Assembly (NCBI GenBank): GCA_003151825.1
Contig: PLYO01000032.1
Coordinates: forward strand, 23,555-87,554
Direction of reading: 5' to 3'
Length of the DNA: 64,000 bases
From: Ignavibacteriota bacterium
Lineage (GTDB): Bacteria; Bacteroidota; Ignavibacteria; Palsa-1295
The notes under the pieces are model-generated. The model was not told where the DNA came from and did no database searches. It worked only from the letters and a program-made list of their open reading frames with translations. The translations under genes and the position numbers were made by a program. The number at the start of each line of letters is the position of its first letter. Position 1 is the stretch's first letter. This document shows, piece after piece, positions 9,244 to 17,217 of the stretch.

Positions 9244-10352
9244 GGTAATAATCGATAAGAAAGTCCAAAATCGAAAAAATTACGGACGTTTTGCGGCGCG
9301 GTGTAGGTGCCGGAATTAAGCTGTTCGCGCGAATAGGAAAGGACTGCGCTCAAGTTATCCCACGGGTTCCATTCGAGACCCGCCGAGGCTCTCCAGAGAA
9401 ATCCCGCGCTGGGTTTGCTTGCAAAGCCGGTCGCAAATGGCTCAATGCCGAGAATTTCAAGATCGTTTGCATGGAATGTGTAATAAATTCCCGGCAGCGA
9501 GATAGGATTGTCGGAATATTGCCAGGTCGTCTGATGAGTATATGTAATTTTGCCCGTGGCGGGATTGTATGCCTCCCATGTCACAGTGGTCGAAGAAATT
9601 TGCCGATAGATGTGCTGTGAATATCCAATCCCTGCTTCCTGAAACCGGTCGAAGCGATAGCCAGCTTGGTAATTCAGATCGTTCGCGCTCGTCGCGGCGA
9701 ATTCGGGATGCGCGGGATCGACTGGAATGCCGGGTTGCTCGAACGAGACGGACGCTGTCAGGCCGGAATAATCGAGCGGAGCATCAACTAACTGCAGTCG
9801 TTCGACACCAACGCCGATAGGCACGAAAGCCGCGCTCGGAATAATGCGCGGCAACTCCCTTGGTTCCACGAAGTCAACTGGCAGATCGTCATCGAGCCAT
9901 GCGTTCGTTGCCGCTGATATGTCGCTGTTTGAAGCGATGCGTTCATGAGTTTCTGCTGCACTCAGTGAAAACAAATTAGCTGCGGTCCTTTGAGTCCTTT
10001 TGCTCGAAACATGCCGTGTGGGAACGACAATGGCTAACTTCTGACCCGATACGGATGCGGCTATCTCCTGAGAGGACATCACGGCAGCCGGCGATGCCGG
10101 CCCGAGCGCCGAGAATGCGATCCAGGCGCTCCCGCCAGCCAGAAGCAATGCCGCGATTAACGTGGCGGCAAAATATTTGTGAAAGAAAAGCGCAAGATCG
10201 AGTCGCACCGAATCCAAGAGCGCCAGAGGCCGGAATCCAACGGTGCTCTTCGAGCGCAATTCTTCGCTCAGTAAATCGAGCGAAGGGCGTGGCCGCGCAT
10301 CGGTCTCGACGAGCGTGCGCAGCTTATCCCGTAAAGTTATTGGCTTATTCAT
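9240..10352 (-). CDS. Single-pass membrane protein with barrel-like C-terminus, coupled to a sigma factor (possible atypical anti-sigma)
   Basis: 370 residues from ATG 10352; a longer frame from 10496 would lie inside the sigma-factor gene. Residues 1-60 are charged and cytoplasmic in character (LRDKLRTLVETDARPRPSLD). One transmembrane helix follows at about 61-84 (AATLIAALLLAGGSAWIAFSA), then a linker. The C-terminal ~190 residues are beta-rich with alternating patterns (AGYRFDRFQEAGIGYSQH, ASAGLEWNPWDNLSAVLSYS, FFDFGLSYRLLP) like an outer-membrane barrel. The start overlaps the sigma-factor stop by 8 bases. That position is typical of an anti-sigma factor, but the zinc motif HxxxCxxC is missing. 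The architecture is seen directly; the anti-sigma role is inference. A plain barrel protein misread as membrane-anchored is the alternative. Confidence 0.6.
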   Translation of the reverse strand: MNKPITLRDKLRTLVETDARPRPSLDLLSEELRSKSTVGFRPLALLDSVRLDLALFFHKYFAATLIAALLLAGGSAWIAFSALGPASPAAVMSSQEIAASVSGQKLAIVVPTRHVSSKRTQRTAANLFSLSAAETHERIASNSDISAATNAWLDDDLPVDFVEPRELPRIIPSAAFVPIGVGVERLQLVDAPLDYSGLTASVSFEQPGIPVDPAHPEFAATSANDLNYQAGYRFDRFQEAGIGYSQHIYRQISSTTVTWEAYNPATGKITYTHQTTWQYSDNPISLPGIYYTFHANDLEILGIEPFATGFASKPSAGFLWRASAGLEWNPWDNLSAVLSYSREQLNSGTYTAPQNVRNFFDFGLSYRLLP

Positions 10353-11010
10353 GTGTAGCAATCGCGAAAAATTGGTTGATGGATGGGCTATCGATTTTTT
10401 TCTGTTCTTCACTCTGAGTGGAATTGGTGCGATCGAGTCGTCGCTCGCCCGAGTCTTCCGCCACTCCGAGTTTCCTCGCCAGTTCGCGGCGTCCACGGCG
10501 CAGGCGCGATTTCACTCCCGAAAGCGTGCCACCCTGGATCGCGCGGATTTCTTCGAGCGAAAAACCGGTTATTTCGAAAAGCGTAACGGCCTCGCTCTGT
10601 TTTATCGGCAGCGACGCGATTGCTTCTCGCACGAGCCGCGCGTCCATCGAAGCTTCCGGTGAGCCGTCCGTGGCGGCAATCTCGTTAGCTTCGTCGCTCG
10701 CGATATGTCCGAACCACCTGGCGCGCCGCTGCCTGTGGCGCTCGATGCGCGTCGCCACCGTGAACAGGAAGCTCGTGAAAGCTTGCGGATCTCGGATGGT
10801 ATGGAAGCGTTCGTAAGTCGCTAAGATCGTTTCGCTCATGAGGTCGTTGGCGTCGTCGTAATCCCTCGTCATGGCAAGCGCGAACCGCCAGAGTCGGTCG
10901 TGAACCGGACCCAGCAGCGCCAGAAATGCTTCCTGCTTCGCTTGTGTCATGCTCGTGTCATGCGTGATGTACGTAGGTGGAATGGGATGCCCGAAAAGTT
11001 TCTTGGGCAT
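10345..11010 (-). CDS. RNA polymerase sigma factor, ECF-like (sigma-70 family)
   Basis: 221 residues from ATG 11010 (ATG 10950 is an alternative start giving MTQAKQEAF). Region 2 is visible as DRLWRFALAMTRDYDDANDLM, with the TRIERHRQRRAR segment near its end. Region 4 is VREAIASLPIKQSEAVTLFE followed by a helix-turn-helix (GFSLEEIRAIQGGTLSGVKS) and a basic helix (RLRRGRRELARKL). Such factors direct RNA polymerase to a small regulon and are usually held by a membrane anti-sigma protein. The next two genes overlap it, so all three are probably one unit, and the sigma factor likely controls its own operon. The C-terminal tail after region 4 is longer than usual and polar. Confidence 0.88.
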   Translation of the reverse strand: MPKKLFGHPIPPTYITHDTSMTQAKQEAFLALLGPVHDRLWRFALAMTRDYDDANDLMSETILATYERFHTIRDPQAFTSFLFTVATRIERHRQRRARWFGHIASDEANEIAATDGSPEASMDARLVREAIASLPIKQSEAVTLFEITGFSLEEIRAIQGGTLSGVKSRLRRGRRELARKLGVAEDSGERRLDRTNSTQSEEQKKIDSPSINQFFAIATHE

Positions 11011-11509
11011 GGTAATAATTATTTTAGTTACAACACTTGAGGGGACCAATTATATTCGAGGGTTTGAATTTTGGCGTGAGTGAAAAAATATCCGAAATCG
11101 CACAGCCGCCGAAAAATCGTCGTATATTAGTAGCGTCTTATATGTGCACCTGTCCGGGGAAGGTAAGAAGTAAGAGTTAAGAAGTAAGAAATGGGGAGGA
11201 TCGGGGGAAGGTAAGAAGTAAGAGGTAAGAAGTAGGAAATGGGGAGGGGAGCATTGTTCATTGAAAATCGAGCGTGGCGATAGTTTTCTTTAGGAACGAG
11301 TTCTGTGCGAAAATGACTTATTCACACAAGTGGCGAAATTGGCTCGGAAACGAGTGGTCATCGGGAACTCTCAAGAAAAAAAACGGCACCTATTTCTTTG
11401 AGAAAAGTAAAAATGATTAAAGTCGGTAGAGTCGAGAAGAATCTGCACCGTTTCTGAACTTTTTCCTTCAAATGGGCATTTTAGGCCTTCCAAGAAAAGA
11501 AAGACCATT
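11011..11509. other. Intergenic region with tandem repeat and a degraded small reading frame
   Basis: About 500 bases between the divergent sigma-factor operon and rplU. It contains a duplicated GTAAGAAGTAAGA-type unit (11156-11250). It also contains a 20-base stretch at 11331-11350 that occurs again at 43322-43341, both times apparently within remnants of a small gene. Read from GTG 11330, the frame gives VAKLARKRVVIGNSQEKKRH and stops soon after. AT-rich sequence at 11380-11500 probably carries the rplU promoter. Confidence 0.4.
11156..11250. repeat. Imperfect tandem duplication of a ~50-base GTAAGAAGTAAGA-type unit
   Basis: Two successive copies of a unit that reads roughly GGGGAAGGTAAGAAGTAAGA, then a second GTAAGAAG run, then AAATGGGGAGG. 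The copies differ at a few bases. The block is purine-rich on the plus strand and has no coding potential. Confidence 0.75.
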
Positions 11510-11788
11510 ATGTTCGCTATCGTAGAAATATCCGGAGAGCAATTCAAAATCGATGACAGCATGACCACGCTGCGCGTGCCCTACATGGCCGGCGCGGCGG
11601 AGGGGCAGGAGGTTTCGCTGGATAATGTGCTGTTTTCGGACGGCAAATCGGGCGCGAAGCCGCTCGCCACGGTGCGCGGACATATTCGCGGCGAGAAAGT
11701 CATCGTATTCCACAAAAAGCGCCGCAAGCGTTATCGCAAAACCAACGGGCATACCCAGCGGTACACGGAATTGGCAATCAGTTGGTGA
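11510..11788 (+). CDS. rplU: 50S ribosomal protein bL21
   Basis: 92 residues with the bL21 pattern: MFAIVEISGEQFKI at the start, then VPYMAGAAEGQEVSLDNVL, and the basic KVIVFHKKRRKRYRKTNGHT segment that binds 23S rRNA. It is about ten residues shorter than the usual ~103, the difference lying at the C-terminus after HRQxYTEL-type residues (RYTELAISW). rpmA (bL27) follows 111 bases downstream, the standard rplU-rpmA order, with a palindromic repeat and a tandem TTAGCACTT block in between. Function in the large subunit is certain. Confidence 0.97.
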   Translation: MFAIVEISGEQFKIDDSMTTLRVPYMAGAAEGQEVSLDNVLFSDGKSGAKPLATVRGHIRGEKVIVFHKKRRKRYRKTNGHTQRYTELAISW

Positions 11789-11802
11789 CCTCGCTGCGGA
11801 TG

Positions 11803-11840
11803 ACCTCTCCCCAGCCCTCTCCTTAGTAAGGAGAGGGAGT
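11803..11840. repeat. Palindromic repeat, family A (core CTCCTTAGTAAGGAG)
   Basis: A palindrome of the form CCTCTCCCC-AGCCCTCTCCTTAGTAAGGAGAGGG sits between rplU and rpmA. Related copies occur at 33491-33634, inside accC at 16711-16750 and inside recR at 26863-26902. As RNA it would form a strong hairpin. A T-rich stretch follows, so here it might also attenuate transcription from rplU into rpmA. Confidence 0.85.
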
Positions 11841-11856
11841 TTAAATATAAGAGAAT

Positions 11857-11895
11857 TTAGCACTTAGCACTTTAGCACTTTAGCACTCAGCACTT
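11857..11895. repeat. Tandem TTAGCACTT repeat
   Basis: Four to five near-perfect copies of the 9-base unit TTAGCACTT lie directly before the rpmA start codon (11900), where a ribosome binding site would be expected. No purine-rich Shine-Dalgarno sequence is present. Confidence 0.85.
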
Positions 11896-11899
11896 CCCC

Positions 11900-12163
11900 A
11901 TGGCACATAAAAAAGGAATGGGATCGACGCGGAACGGGCGCGATTCCAATGCACAACGGTTAGGCGTAAAGAAATTCGGCGGCGAGTTCGTCCGCTCCGG
12001 CAATATCCTCATCCGCCAGCGCGGAACGAAATATCATCCCGGCGAGAACGTCATGCGTGCCAAAGATGACACGCTCTTCGCCGTTGCCGATGGCAACGTG
12101 AAGTTCGAGCGTTTCCGACTGGGCCGCACGCAGGTGAGCGTATATCCGCAGGCTGCCGCGTAG
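11900..12163 (+). CDS. rpmA: 50S ribosomal protein bL27
   Basis: 87 residues starting [16 protein letters not shown], the conserved N-terminus that reaches the peptidyl-transferase centre. It continues with the family core [20 protein letters not shown] and [20 protein letters not shown]. There is no N-terminal pre-sequence of the Firmicutes kind. The stop codon TAG (12161-12163) is the first part of a large inverted repeat (12161-12236), so the repeat abuts or supplies the end of the gene. The initiation region is occupied by TTAGCACTT repeats. Confidence 0.97.
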   Translation: MAHKKGMGSTRNGRDSNAQRLGVKKFGGEFVRSGNILIRQRGTKYHPGENVMRAKDDTLFAVADGNVKFERFRLGRTQVSVYPQAAA

Positions 12164-12236
12164 TCGTGACCTTCAGGTCACGGTGTGATTATTCTCGAAA
12201 TTGGCTTCGCCACCGTGACCTGAAGGTCACGACTAC
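12161..12236. repeat. Inverted repeat, family B (CGTGACCTTCAGGTCACG arms)
   Basis: The two arms TAGTCGTGACCTTCAGGTCA and its reverse complement enclose about 26 bases. Each arm is itself a palindrome (GTGACCTTCAGGTCAC). A second copy with the same structure lies at 49943-50005. The left arm begins with the rpmA stop codon. It could serve as a terminator, but it has no T run. Confidence 0.88.
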
Positions 12237-12248
12237 ACTGCTCTGGCA

Positions 12249-12701
12249 ATGAGTTTACAGGAAAAAATCAACGAGGATTTGAAGTCCGCGATGAAAGCGG
12301 GCGAGAAAATTCGCACGGAAACCTTGCGTAGTCTTCGCGCGGGAATCATCGAGTTTGAAAAAAGCGGTGCGGGCCGCGAGATGAGCGCCGACGACGAGAT
12401 GAAAATTCTCACCACGAACGCAAAGAAACGCCGCGAAGCCATTGAGTTTTACGATAAGAACAATCGCCCGGAACTTGCGGAAAAAGAACGCGCCGAGCTT
12501 GCTGTGATTCAGGCATATCTGCCGCAGCAATTGACGCGGGAAGAAGTTTCGGTGCGCGTGGCGGATGTGATCCGGGAACTTGGCGCGGCGGGCCCGCAGG
12601 ACGCAAACAAAGTGATGCCCGTGCTGATGAAAGAGATGAAAGGCAAAGCGGATGGCAAGCTTGTGCAGGAACTCGTGAAGGAGCAACTTGCCGCAATGTA
12701 A
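12249..12701 (+). CDS. GatB/YqeY domain protein
   Basis: 150 residues, the typical length of stand-alone YqeY proteins. Family features are LQEKINEDLKSAMKAGEK, TETLRSLRAGI, AKKRREAIEFY and the C-terminal AAGPQDANKVMPVLMKEMKG-type segment, with a final VKEQLAAM. The domain is related to the tRNA-binding tail of GatB and is often encoded beside cvpA and mutS2 in this phylum. The cvpA-like gene starts 6 bases after the stop, so the two are co-transcribed. The exact cellular role of YqeY proteins is not established. Confidence 0.93.
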   Translation: MSLQEKINEDLKSAMKAGEKIRTETLRSLRAGIIEFEKSGAGREMSADDEMKILTTNAKKRREAIEFYDKNNRPELAEKERAELAVIQAYLPQQLTREEVSVRVADVIRELGAAGPQDANKVMPVLMKEMKGKADGKLVQELVKEQLAAM

Positions 12702-12707
12702 GTTCCA

Positions 12708-13190
12708 GTGATTCTCGATGTAATAATTCTCGTTCTCCTTGTGCTTGCCGCGATTGGCGGCTGGCGTTCAGGCGCGATGACAATGCTGGTTTCGGTGGTT
12801 GTGCTCGCCGTTGCGGCGATAGCGGCTTCGATGCTTGCGATGAAAGTGGGAGGAACTCTTCACGTTGGCCCGAACTGGACGTGGCCGGTAATCGGATTTT
12901 TGCTAACGTTTCTCTTGCTCCTGATCGCCGGGAGCTGGGTGAAGCGCCTCATTCGCCCAAAGGATGGTTTGTTGCGCGGGATGGATGGAATCGCCGGTGC
13001 GTTGCTCGGACTTTTGCGCGGTGTCGTTATACTCGGATTGCTGTTCGCACTTTTCCAGCTTGTACATCTGCCGCCGGATAAGATCACATCGGGATCTATT
13101 CTTTACCCATTGCTCCTCAAAGCCGCGACGCTGCTGATTGCTGTTCTGAAGCCCTACATTCATGCTCCGAGCGGGAGCGTTGTCGTTTGA
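12708..13190 (+). CDS. CvpA-family inner-membrane protein
   Basis: 160 residues with four hydrophobic segments (about 2-20, 25-45, 61-78 and 100-120) and the CvpA pattern: ILDVIILVLLVLAAIGGWRS at the N-terminus and LLRGMDGIAGALLGLLRG before the last helices. The start is GTG at 12708. The family is named after the E. coli colicin V production protein; its biochemical role remains unclear. The gene lies between the yqeY-like gene (6 bases) and mutS2 (27 bases), a common arrangement. Confidence 0.9.
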   Translation: MILDVIILVLLVLAAIGGWRSGAMTMLVSVVVLAVAAIAASMLAMKVGGTLHVGPNWTWPVIGFLLTFLLLLIAGSWVKRLIRPKDGLLRGMDGIAGALLGLLRGVVILGLLFALFQLVHLPPDKITSGSILYPLLLKAATLLIAVLKPYIHAPSGSVVV

Positions 13191-13217
13191 TCGCGCATTC
13201 ATCTTCGATTAACGCCA

Positions 13218-15725
13218 TTGGCAACTGAGGAAGCATATCAGGATTCGACAGAAGATTTTGAGGATTCCGCTGGATTCCATTCTCGACTTGCGAATGAATT
13301 TCTTCAAGCTATATCTCCCACCTTCCGCCATGCCGCGCGCGAACTGGAATTCGAGAAAATTTTTCTTGCCCATCTTCAGCTAACTCACACGTTGCCGGGC
13401 AAGCAAGCATTAGTCCGGGAACTTCTTCCGAAATCCGATCCGGTTGCCATCGATCGCTCGCTTTCGGAAATCCGCGCGATGCGTTCGTTCCTGATCTCTG
13501 GCGAAACGCCTCGATTTTCCGGGCTGACCGATATTGCCCCCACGCTGCGCAAAGTAGAGATCGAAGGCAGCACGCTTATTATAGAAGAAGGCTTTCGCCT
13601 GCTCGGCGCGATGAAAGCCATGCGCGCGATGCGGGAATTTTGCTCCCGCCGTGCCGAGGAAGCGCCCGAGCTTTGGAAGACAGCCATGCATCTCTTCGAT
13701 GATAAGCTGCTTGAAATGCACTTCGATGCCGTCTTCGACGATGCGGGGAAAATTCGTGACTCCGCAAGCCCGGAGCTTTCGAAGATTCGCCGGGACATGC
13801 TTCGCACCTCGGAAATCCTTCGCTCGCGGCTTATGGCCATCGTGCGGCGCCTGTCGGAAGACGAATTTGTGCGCGAGGAAATTATCACGCAGCGAGAAGG
13901 CCGCTATGTTGTGCCCATTAAAGTCGAGCACAAGCGGCGTGTGCCGGGATTTATCCACTCGGTTTCGCAGACAGGCCAGACCGTCTTCATTGAGCCAAGC
14001 GAAACGTTGGAACTCAACAACGAGCTGCGCTCGCTGGAGTTCGCCGAGCAAAGAGAGATTGATCGTATCCTGCGCCTGCTTGCGGAACGGGTGCGCGGCT
14101 CGATTCCGAATCTTCGTTCCTCGCTCGAAGCAGCCGCGCATTTGGACGCCATTCACGCAAAGGCGGCGTATGCGCTTCGCATTGTTGCCGAAGACGCCAT
14201 GCTTGAAACGCAATCGACGAAACGTGAGCGTATGTTTACACTTACGAATGCGCGGCACCCGTTGCTCATCGAGAAAATTGGCAGGGATCGGACCGTTCCA
14301 CTCTCGCTTCAACTCGATGAAGATCGCCGCACGCTTGTTCTTACCGGCCCGAATGCCGGAGGCAAAACTGTCTTGCTCAAAACGGTTGGGATTCTTTCGC
14401 TCATGGCCCACGCGGGCCTCCCTATTCCGGTAGGAGCAGATTGCCGCCTTCCAATTATGGATGGAATTTTTGTGGAAATCGGCGACGCGCAGTCCATCAC
14501 CGACGATCTCAGCACGTTTAGTTCCCATGTGCGGTCGCTGGTGGAAATTCTTGGCGATGCAACGCGATCGAGCCTTATCCTCTTAGATGAAATTGGCGGC
14601 GGGACTGCTCCCGAAGAGGGTGGCGCGCTTGCGCAGAGCATCCTCGAACATCTTACGCGCATCGGCTGCTTTACGATTGCAACCACCCACTACGGCCGGC
14701 TTGCGGCTTATGCGGAATCCACGCCAGGCGCGGTAAATGGCTCGATGGAATTCGACCGCGACACGCTTGCGCCCACCTTCCGATTTCGCGCGGACGTGCC
14801 AGGCAGTTCTCATGCCTTCGACATTGCCGAGCGATTTGGACTTGGACACAACCTCGTTCAGCACGCGCGGCAACTCATCGGCGAGCAAAGCAATCGTATC
14901 GAGGACTTGACAGCTTCGCTCGAAGTATTACAACAAGAAGCGCGCGCGCGAAAAACTGAAGCGGAGCGCGAACTTGGTGCCGCCCGTGCCGTACGAATGG
15001 ATTTCGAACGTAAGCGAGATGAAGCCGAGGAGATTCGCCGCACGGCAAAGAAACGCGCCTCCGAAGAAGCCGAGGAGATATTGAAGCGCGCAAATCAATT
15101 TGTAGAGCGTGCCGTCCGTGAAGCAAAGGAAGCAGTCGCAAAGCCAGAGGTGGCCAGCGAAAATTTGCGAGCCATGCGTCTCCGTCAGGAGCAGGAACGA
15201 AAAAAACTCATGGCAGACCTTTCCGTCGCTGAAGTCCCTTCCGTCCCTGAAGACGAAATTGTAATCGGCACAAGCGTTCGCCTCAAATCGAATCCCACTC
15301 AAATCGGGAAGGTTCTTTCTGTAAAAGGAAATGAAATCGAAATCGAGATTGGTTCTCTGCGAATGCGGACGAAACGCGATCAGATCGAAGTAGTGAGCAA
15401 CGCTGATGCGAAAGGGAAAACGCGGGCTGGAAGCGCCGCGCCACGCGAGATTTCTACTGCCACGAAATATCTTTCGACAACCGTCGAGCGACGCATCGAC
15501 TTGCGTGGCGAATATGGCGATGACGCCGTCATCAAAGTCGATCGTTTCCTTGCTGATGCCTCTGCGCATGGGCTGGAGCGCGTCGAAATCATTCACGGGC
15601 ACGGCACCGGCGCGCTGAGCCACCGGATCACGCAGCACTTACGCGGCCATGAGTTCGTTCAAAGTTATCGCTTCGGAGAGCCGCGCGAAGGCGGCGCTGG
15701 CGTTACAATTGTGGAAATAAAATAA
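13218..15725 (+). CDS. mutS2: Endonuclease MutS2
   Basis: 835 residues. The N-terminal clamp and core domains are followed by the MutS-type ATPase with Walker A GPNAGGKT (about residue 377), LILLDEIGGGTAPEEG as Walker B, and ATTHYGRLAAYAES. A long coiled coil spans about 555-660. The C-terminal Smr nuclease domain (about 755-835) has RRIDLRG and EIIHGHGTGALSHRI. MutS2 lacks the mismatch-recognition domain; it acts on recombination intermediates and, in some bacteria, on collided ribosomes. The start is TTG at 13218; the first in-frame ATG is far inside, so TTG is the best choice. accC follows after 3 bases. Confidence 0.95.
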   Translation: MATEEAYQDSTEDFEDSAGFHSRLANEFLQAISPTFRHAARELEFEKIFLAHLQLTHTLPGKQALVRELLPKSDPVAIDRSLSEIRAMRSFLISGETPRFSGLTDIAPTLRKVEIEGSTLIIEEGFRLLGAMKAMRAMREFCSRRAEEAPELWKTAMHLFDDKLLEMHFDAVFDDAGKIRDSASPELSKIRRDMLRTSEILRSRLMAIVRRLSEDEFVREEIITQREGRYVVPIKVEHKRRVPGFIHSVSQTGQTVFIEPSETLELNNELRSLEFAEQREIDRILRLLAERVRGSIPNLRSSLEAAAHLDAIHAKAAYALRIVAEDAMLETQSTKRERMFTLTNARHPLLIEKIGRDRTVPLSLQLDEDRRTLVLTGPNAGGKTVLLKTVGILSLMAHAGLPIPVGADCRLPIMDGIFVEIGDAQSITDDLSTFSSHVRSLVEILGDATRSSLILLDEIGGGTAPEEGGALAQSILEHLTRIGCFTIATTHYGRLAAYAESTPGAVNGSMEFDRDTLAPTFRFRADVPGSSHAFDIAERFGLGHNLVQHARQLIGEQSNRIEDLTASLEVLQQEARARKTEAERELGAARAVRMDFERKRDEAEEIRRTAKKRASEEAEEILKRANQFVERAVREAKEAVAKPEVASENLRAMRLRQEQERKKLMADLSVAEVPSVPEDEIVIGTSVRLKSNPTQIGKVLSVKGNEIEIEIGSLRMRTKRDQIEVVSNADAKGKTRAGSAAPREISTATKYLSTTVERRIDLRGEYGDDAVIKVDRFLADASAHGLERVEIIHGHGTGALSHRITQHLRGHEFVQSYRFGEPREGGAGVTIVEIK

Positions 15726-15728
15726 TTC

Positions 15729-17216
15729 GTGAGCTTTAATAATATCTTCGTTGCAAATCGTGGCGAAATCGCCCGGCGTGTAATTCGTTCCGCAAAGGAA
15801 TCCGGCTACCAAACGAGCGTTGCGTATTCTCCTCATGATGCCTCTGCGCTCTTTGTCCGCGAGGCGGATTTGGCATTTGCTTTTGCCGGAAATACGCCGA
15901 AGGAATCCTATCTCGATATCGAGCAAATTCTGAATGCAGCAAGGAAGGCCGGAGCGAGTGCTGTTCATCCCGGCTATGGGTTTTTAAGTGAGAATGCGTC
16001 GTTCAGCGCGGCGGTAACAGAAGCGGGAATGAAATTTATCGGTCCCGGGCCGGAGGCCATCGAATTGCTCGGCGATAAAACGAAAGCACGCGCGCTGGCG
16101 CGAAAGCTTGGCATTCCAACGTCGGACGGAACGACACAGGAACTGAAATCGGATGTCGAAGCAATAGAATCCGCGCGGGCTATCGGCTATCCCGTGCTGC
16201 TCAAGGCAGCGGCGGGCGGCGGTGGAAGAGGAATGCGCCTAGTCGAACGCGAGGAGGAGCTATTGCAGAATCTCGAACGCGCGCGCGATGAGGCTCGGAG
16301 CGCCTTCGGCGACGATAGGATTTATCTCGAAAAATATATCGTAAAGCCGCGTCATATCGAGTTCCAGATGCTGGCGGATCGACATGGGAACGCTATTCAT
16401 CTCGGTGAGCGCGAGTGCTCCATTCAGCGCAGGCATCAAAAGCTGATCGAGGAATCGACTTCGGTGATTCTCACGCCGGAATTGCGACGCGAAATGGGCG
16501 AGGCCGCGATTGCGCTTATTACGAGCGCAAAATATGAAGGCGCGGCGACGGTGGAATTCTTAGTCAGTCAGGACTTAAAATATTATTTTCTCGAAGTGAA
16601 CACGCGGCTACAAGTCGAGCATCCCGTGACGGAATTTGTGACGGGCCTCGATCTGGTCCGCGAGCAATTCCGCATCGCGGAAGGCGAAAAACTTACATTT
16701 TCTCCTTTTCTTACCCCCCCGCCTTTCCAAGGCGGGGGACGGGGGGTGGTTGCCCCGCATGGACACTCCATCGAAGTACGCATTCAATCCGAGGATGTAT
16801 GGAACGATTTCTTTCCGAGCTTGGGTAAAATCGAGTACGTTCGTCACCCCGGCGGGGCGTTTGTGCGCAACGATAGTGCGATGTTCGCGGGACTTGTGGT
16901 GTCGGGCTTTTATGATTCCCTGCTCTCGAAATTAATCGTGTGGGATAGAAACCGCGAGGAAGCAATCCGCCGCATGACGCGGGCACTCGAAGAAATGCGC
17001 GTGGCCGGCGTTGCCACAACCATCCCGTTCGGACTGTTCGCCATGCGGAACGCGCGATTCCAAAGCGGCGAATTATCCACGGCCTTCGTGGAAGAAGAAT
17101 TCACTCCCGAAGCCCGCGAGCGGGAACTTGCCCGTTACACCGCACATGCCGAACCTTATTTTACCGCAGTTCAGAGAGTGCAGGGTGAAAGGAAGGCTCG
17201 CGCGGAATTTGTGTAG
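15729..17216 (+). CDS. accC: Biotin carboxylase subunit, with an in-frame palindromic-repeat insertion
   Basis: 495 residues, start GTG 15729. Biotin carboxylase uses ATP and bicarbonate to carboxylate biotin, usually for acetyl-CoA carboxylase. Motifs: IFVANRGEIARRVIRSA, HPGYGFLSENASF, AAAGGGGRGMRLV (ATP grasp), ECSIQRRHQK, FLEVNTRLQVEHPVTE. Between RIAEGEKLTF and HGHSIEVRIQSED there is an extra TPPPFQGGGRGVV (residues 329-341) encoded by a palindromic repeat at 16711-16750. E. coli AccC lacks this stretch. The C-terminus is also longer than the ~450-residue norm. No accB lies nearby, so the partner biotin carrier (acetyl-, propionyl- or pyruvate-type) cannot be told. The insertion is in frame, so the gene looks functional. 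Confidence 0.93.
   Translation: MSFNNIFVANRGEIARRVIRSAKESGYQTSVAYSPHDASALFVREADLAFAFAGNTPKESYLDIEQILNAARKAGASAVHPGYGFLSENASFSAAVTEAGMKFIGPGPEAIELLGDKTKARALARKLGIPTSDGTTQELKSDVEAIESARAIGYPVLLKAAAGGGGRGMRLVEREEELLQNLERARDEARSAFGDDRIYLEKYIVKPRHIEFQMLADRHGNAIHLGERECSIQRRHQKLIEESTSVILTPELRREMGEAAIALITSAKYEGAATVEFLVSQDLKYYFLEVNTRLQVEHPVTEFVTGLDLVREQFRIAEGEKLTFSPFLTPPPFQGGGRGVVAPHGHSIEVRIQSEDVWNDFFPSLGKIEYVRHPGGAFVRNDSAMFAGLVVSGFYDSLLSKLIVWDRNREEAIRRMTRALEEMRVAGVATTIPFGLFAMRNARFQSGELSTAFVEEEFTPEARERELARYTAHAEPYFTAVQRVQGERKARAEFV
16711..16750 (+). repeat. Palindromic repeat, family A, inserted in frame within accC
   Basis: The sequence reads CCCCCCGCCTTTCCAAGGCGGGGG with flanking C and G runs, matching the intergenic copy at 33491-33528 in layout. 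It encodes TPPPFQGGGRGVV in the accC frame, with no stop and no frame change. Confidence 0.88.
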
Positions 17217-17217
17217 T

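Noticed and set aside
11156-11250. Possible CRISPR array
   Set aside because: There are two imperfect tandem copies without unique spacers of even length, and no cas genes.
12255-12686. Frame opposite the yqeY-like gene
   Set aside because: It mirrors the real gene and has a His/Phe-rich composition typical of reverse-strand shadows.
13410-14528. 372-codon frame opposite mutS2
   Set aside because: It lies wholly within mutS2, whose protein is certain; no motifs are seen in the shadow frame.
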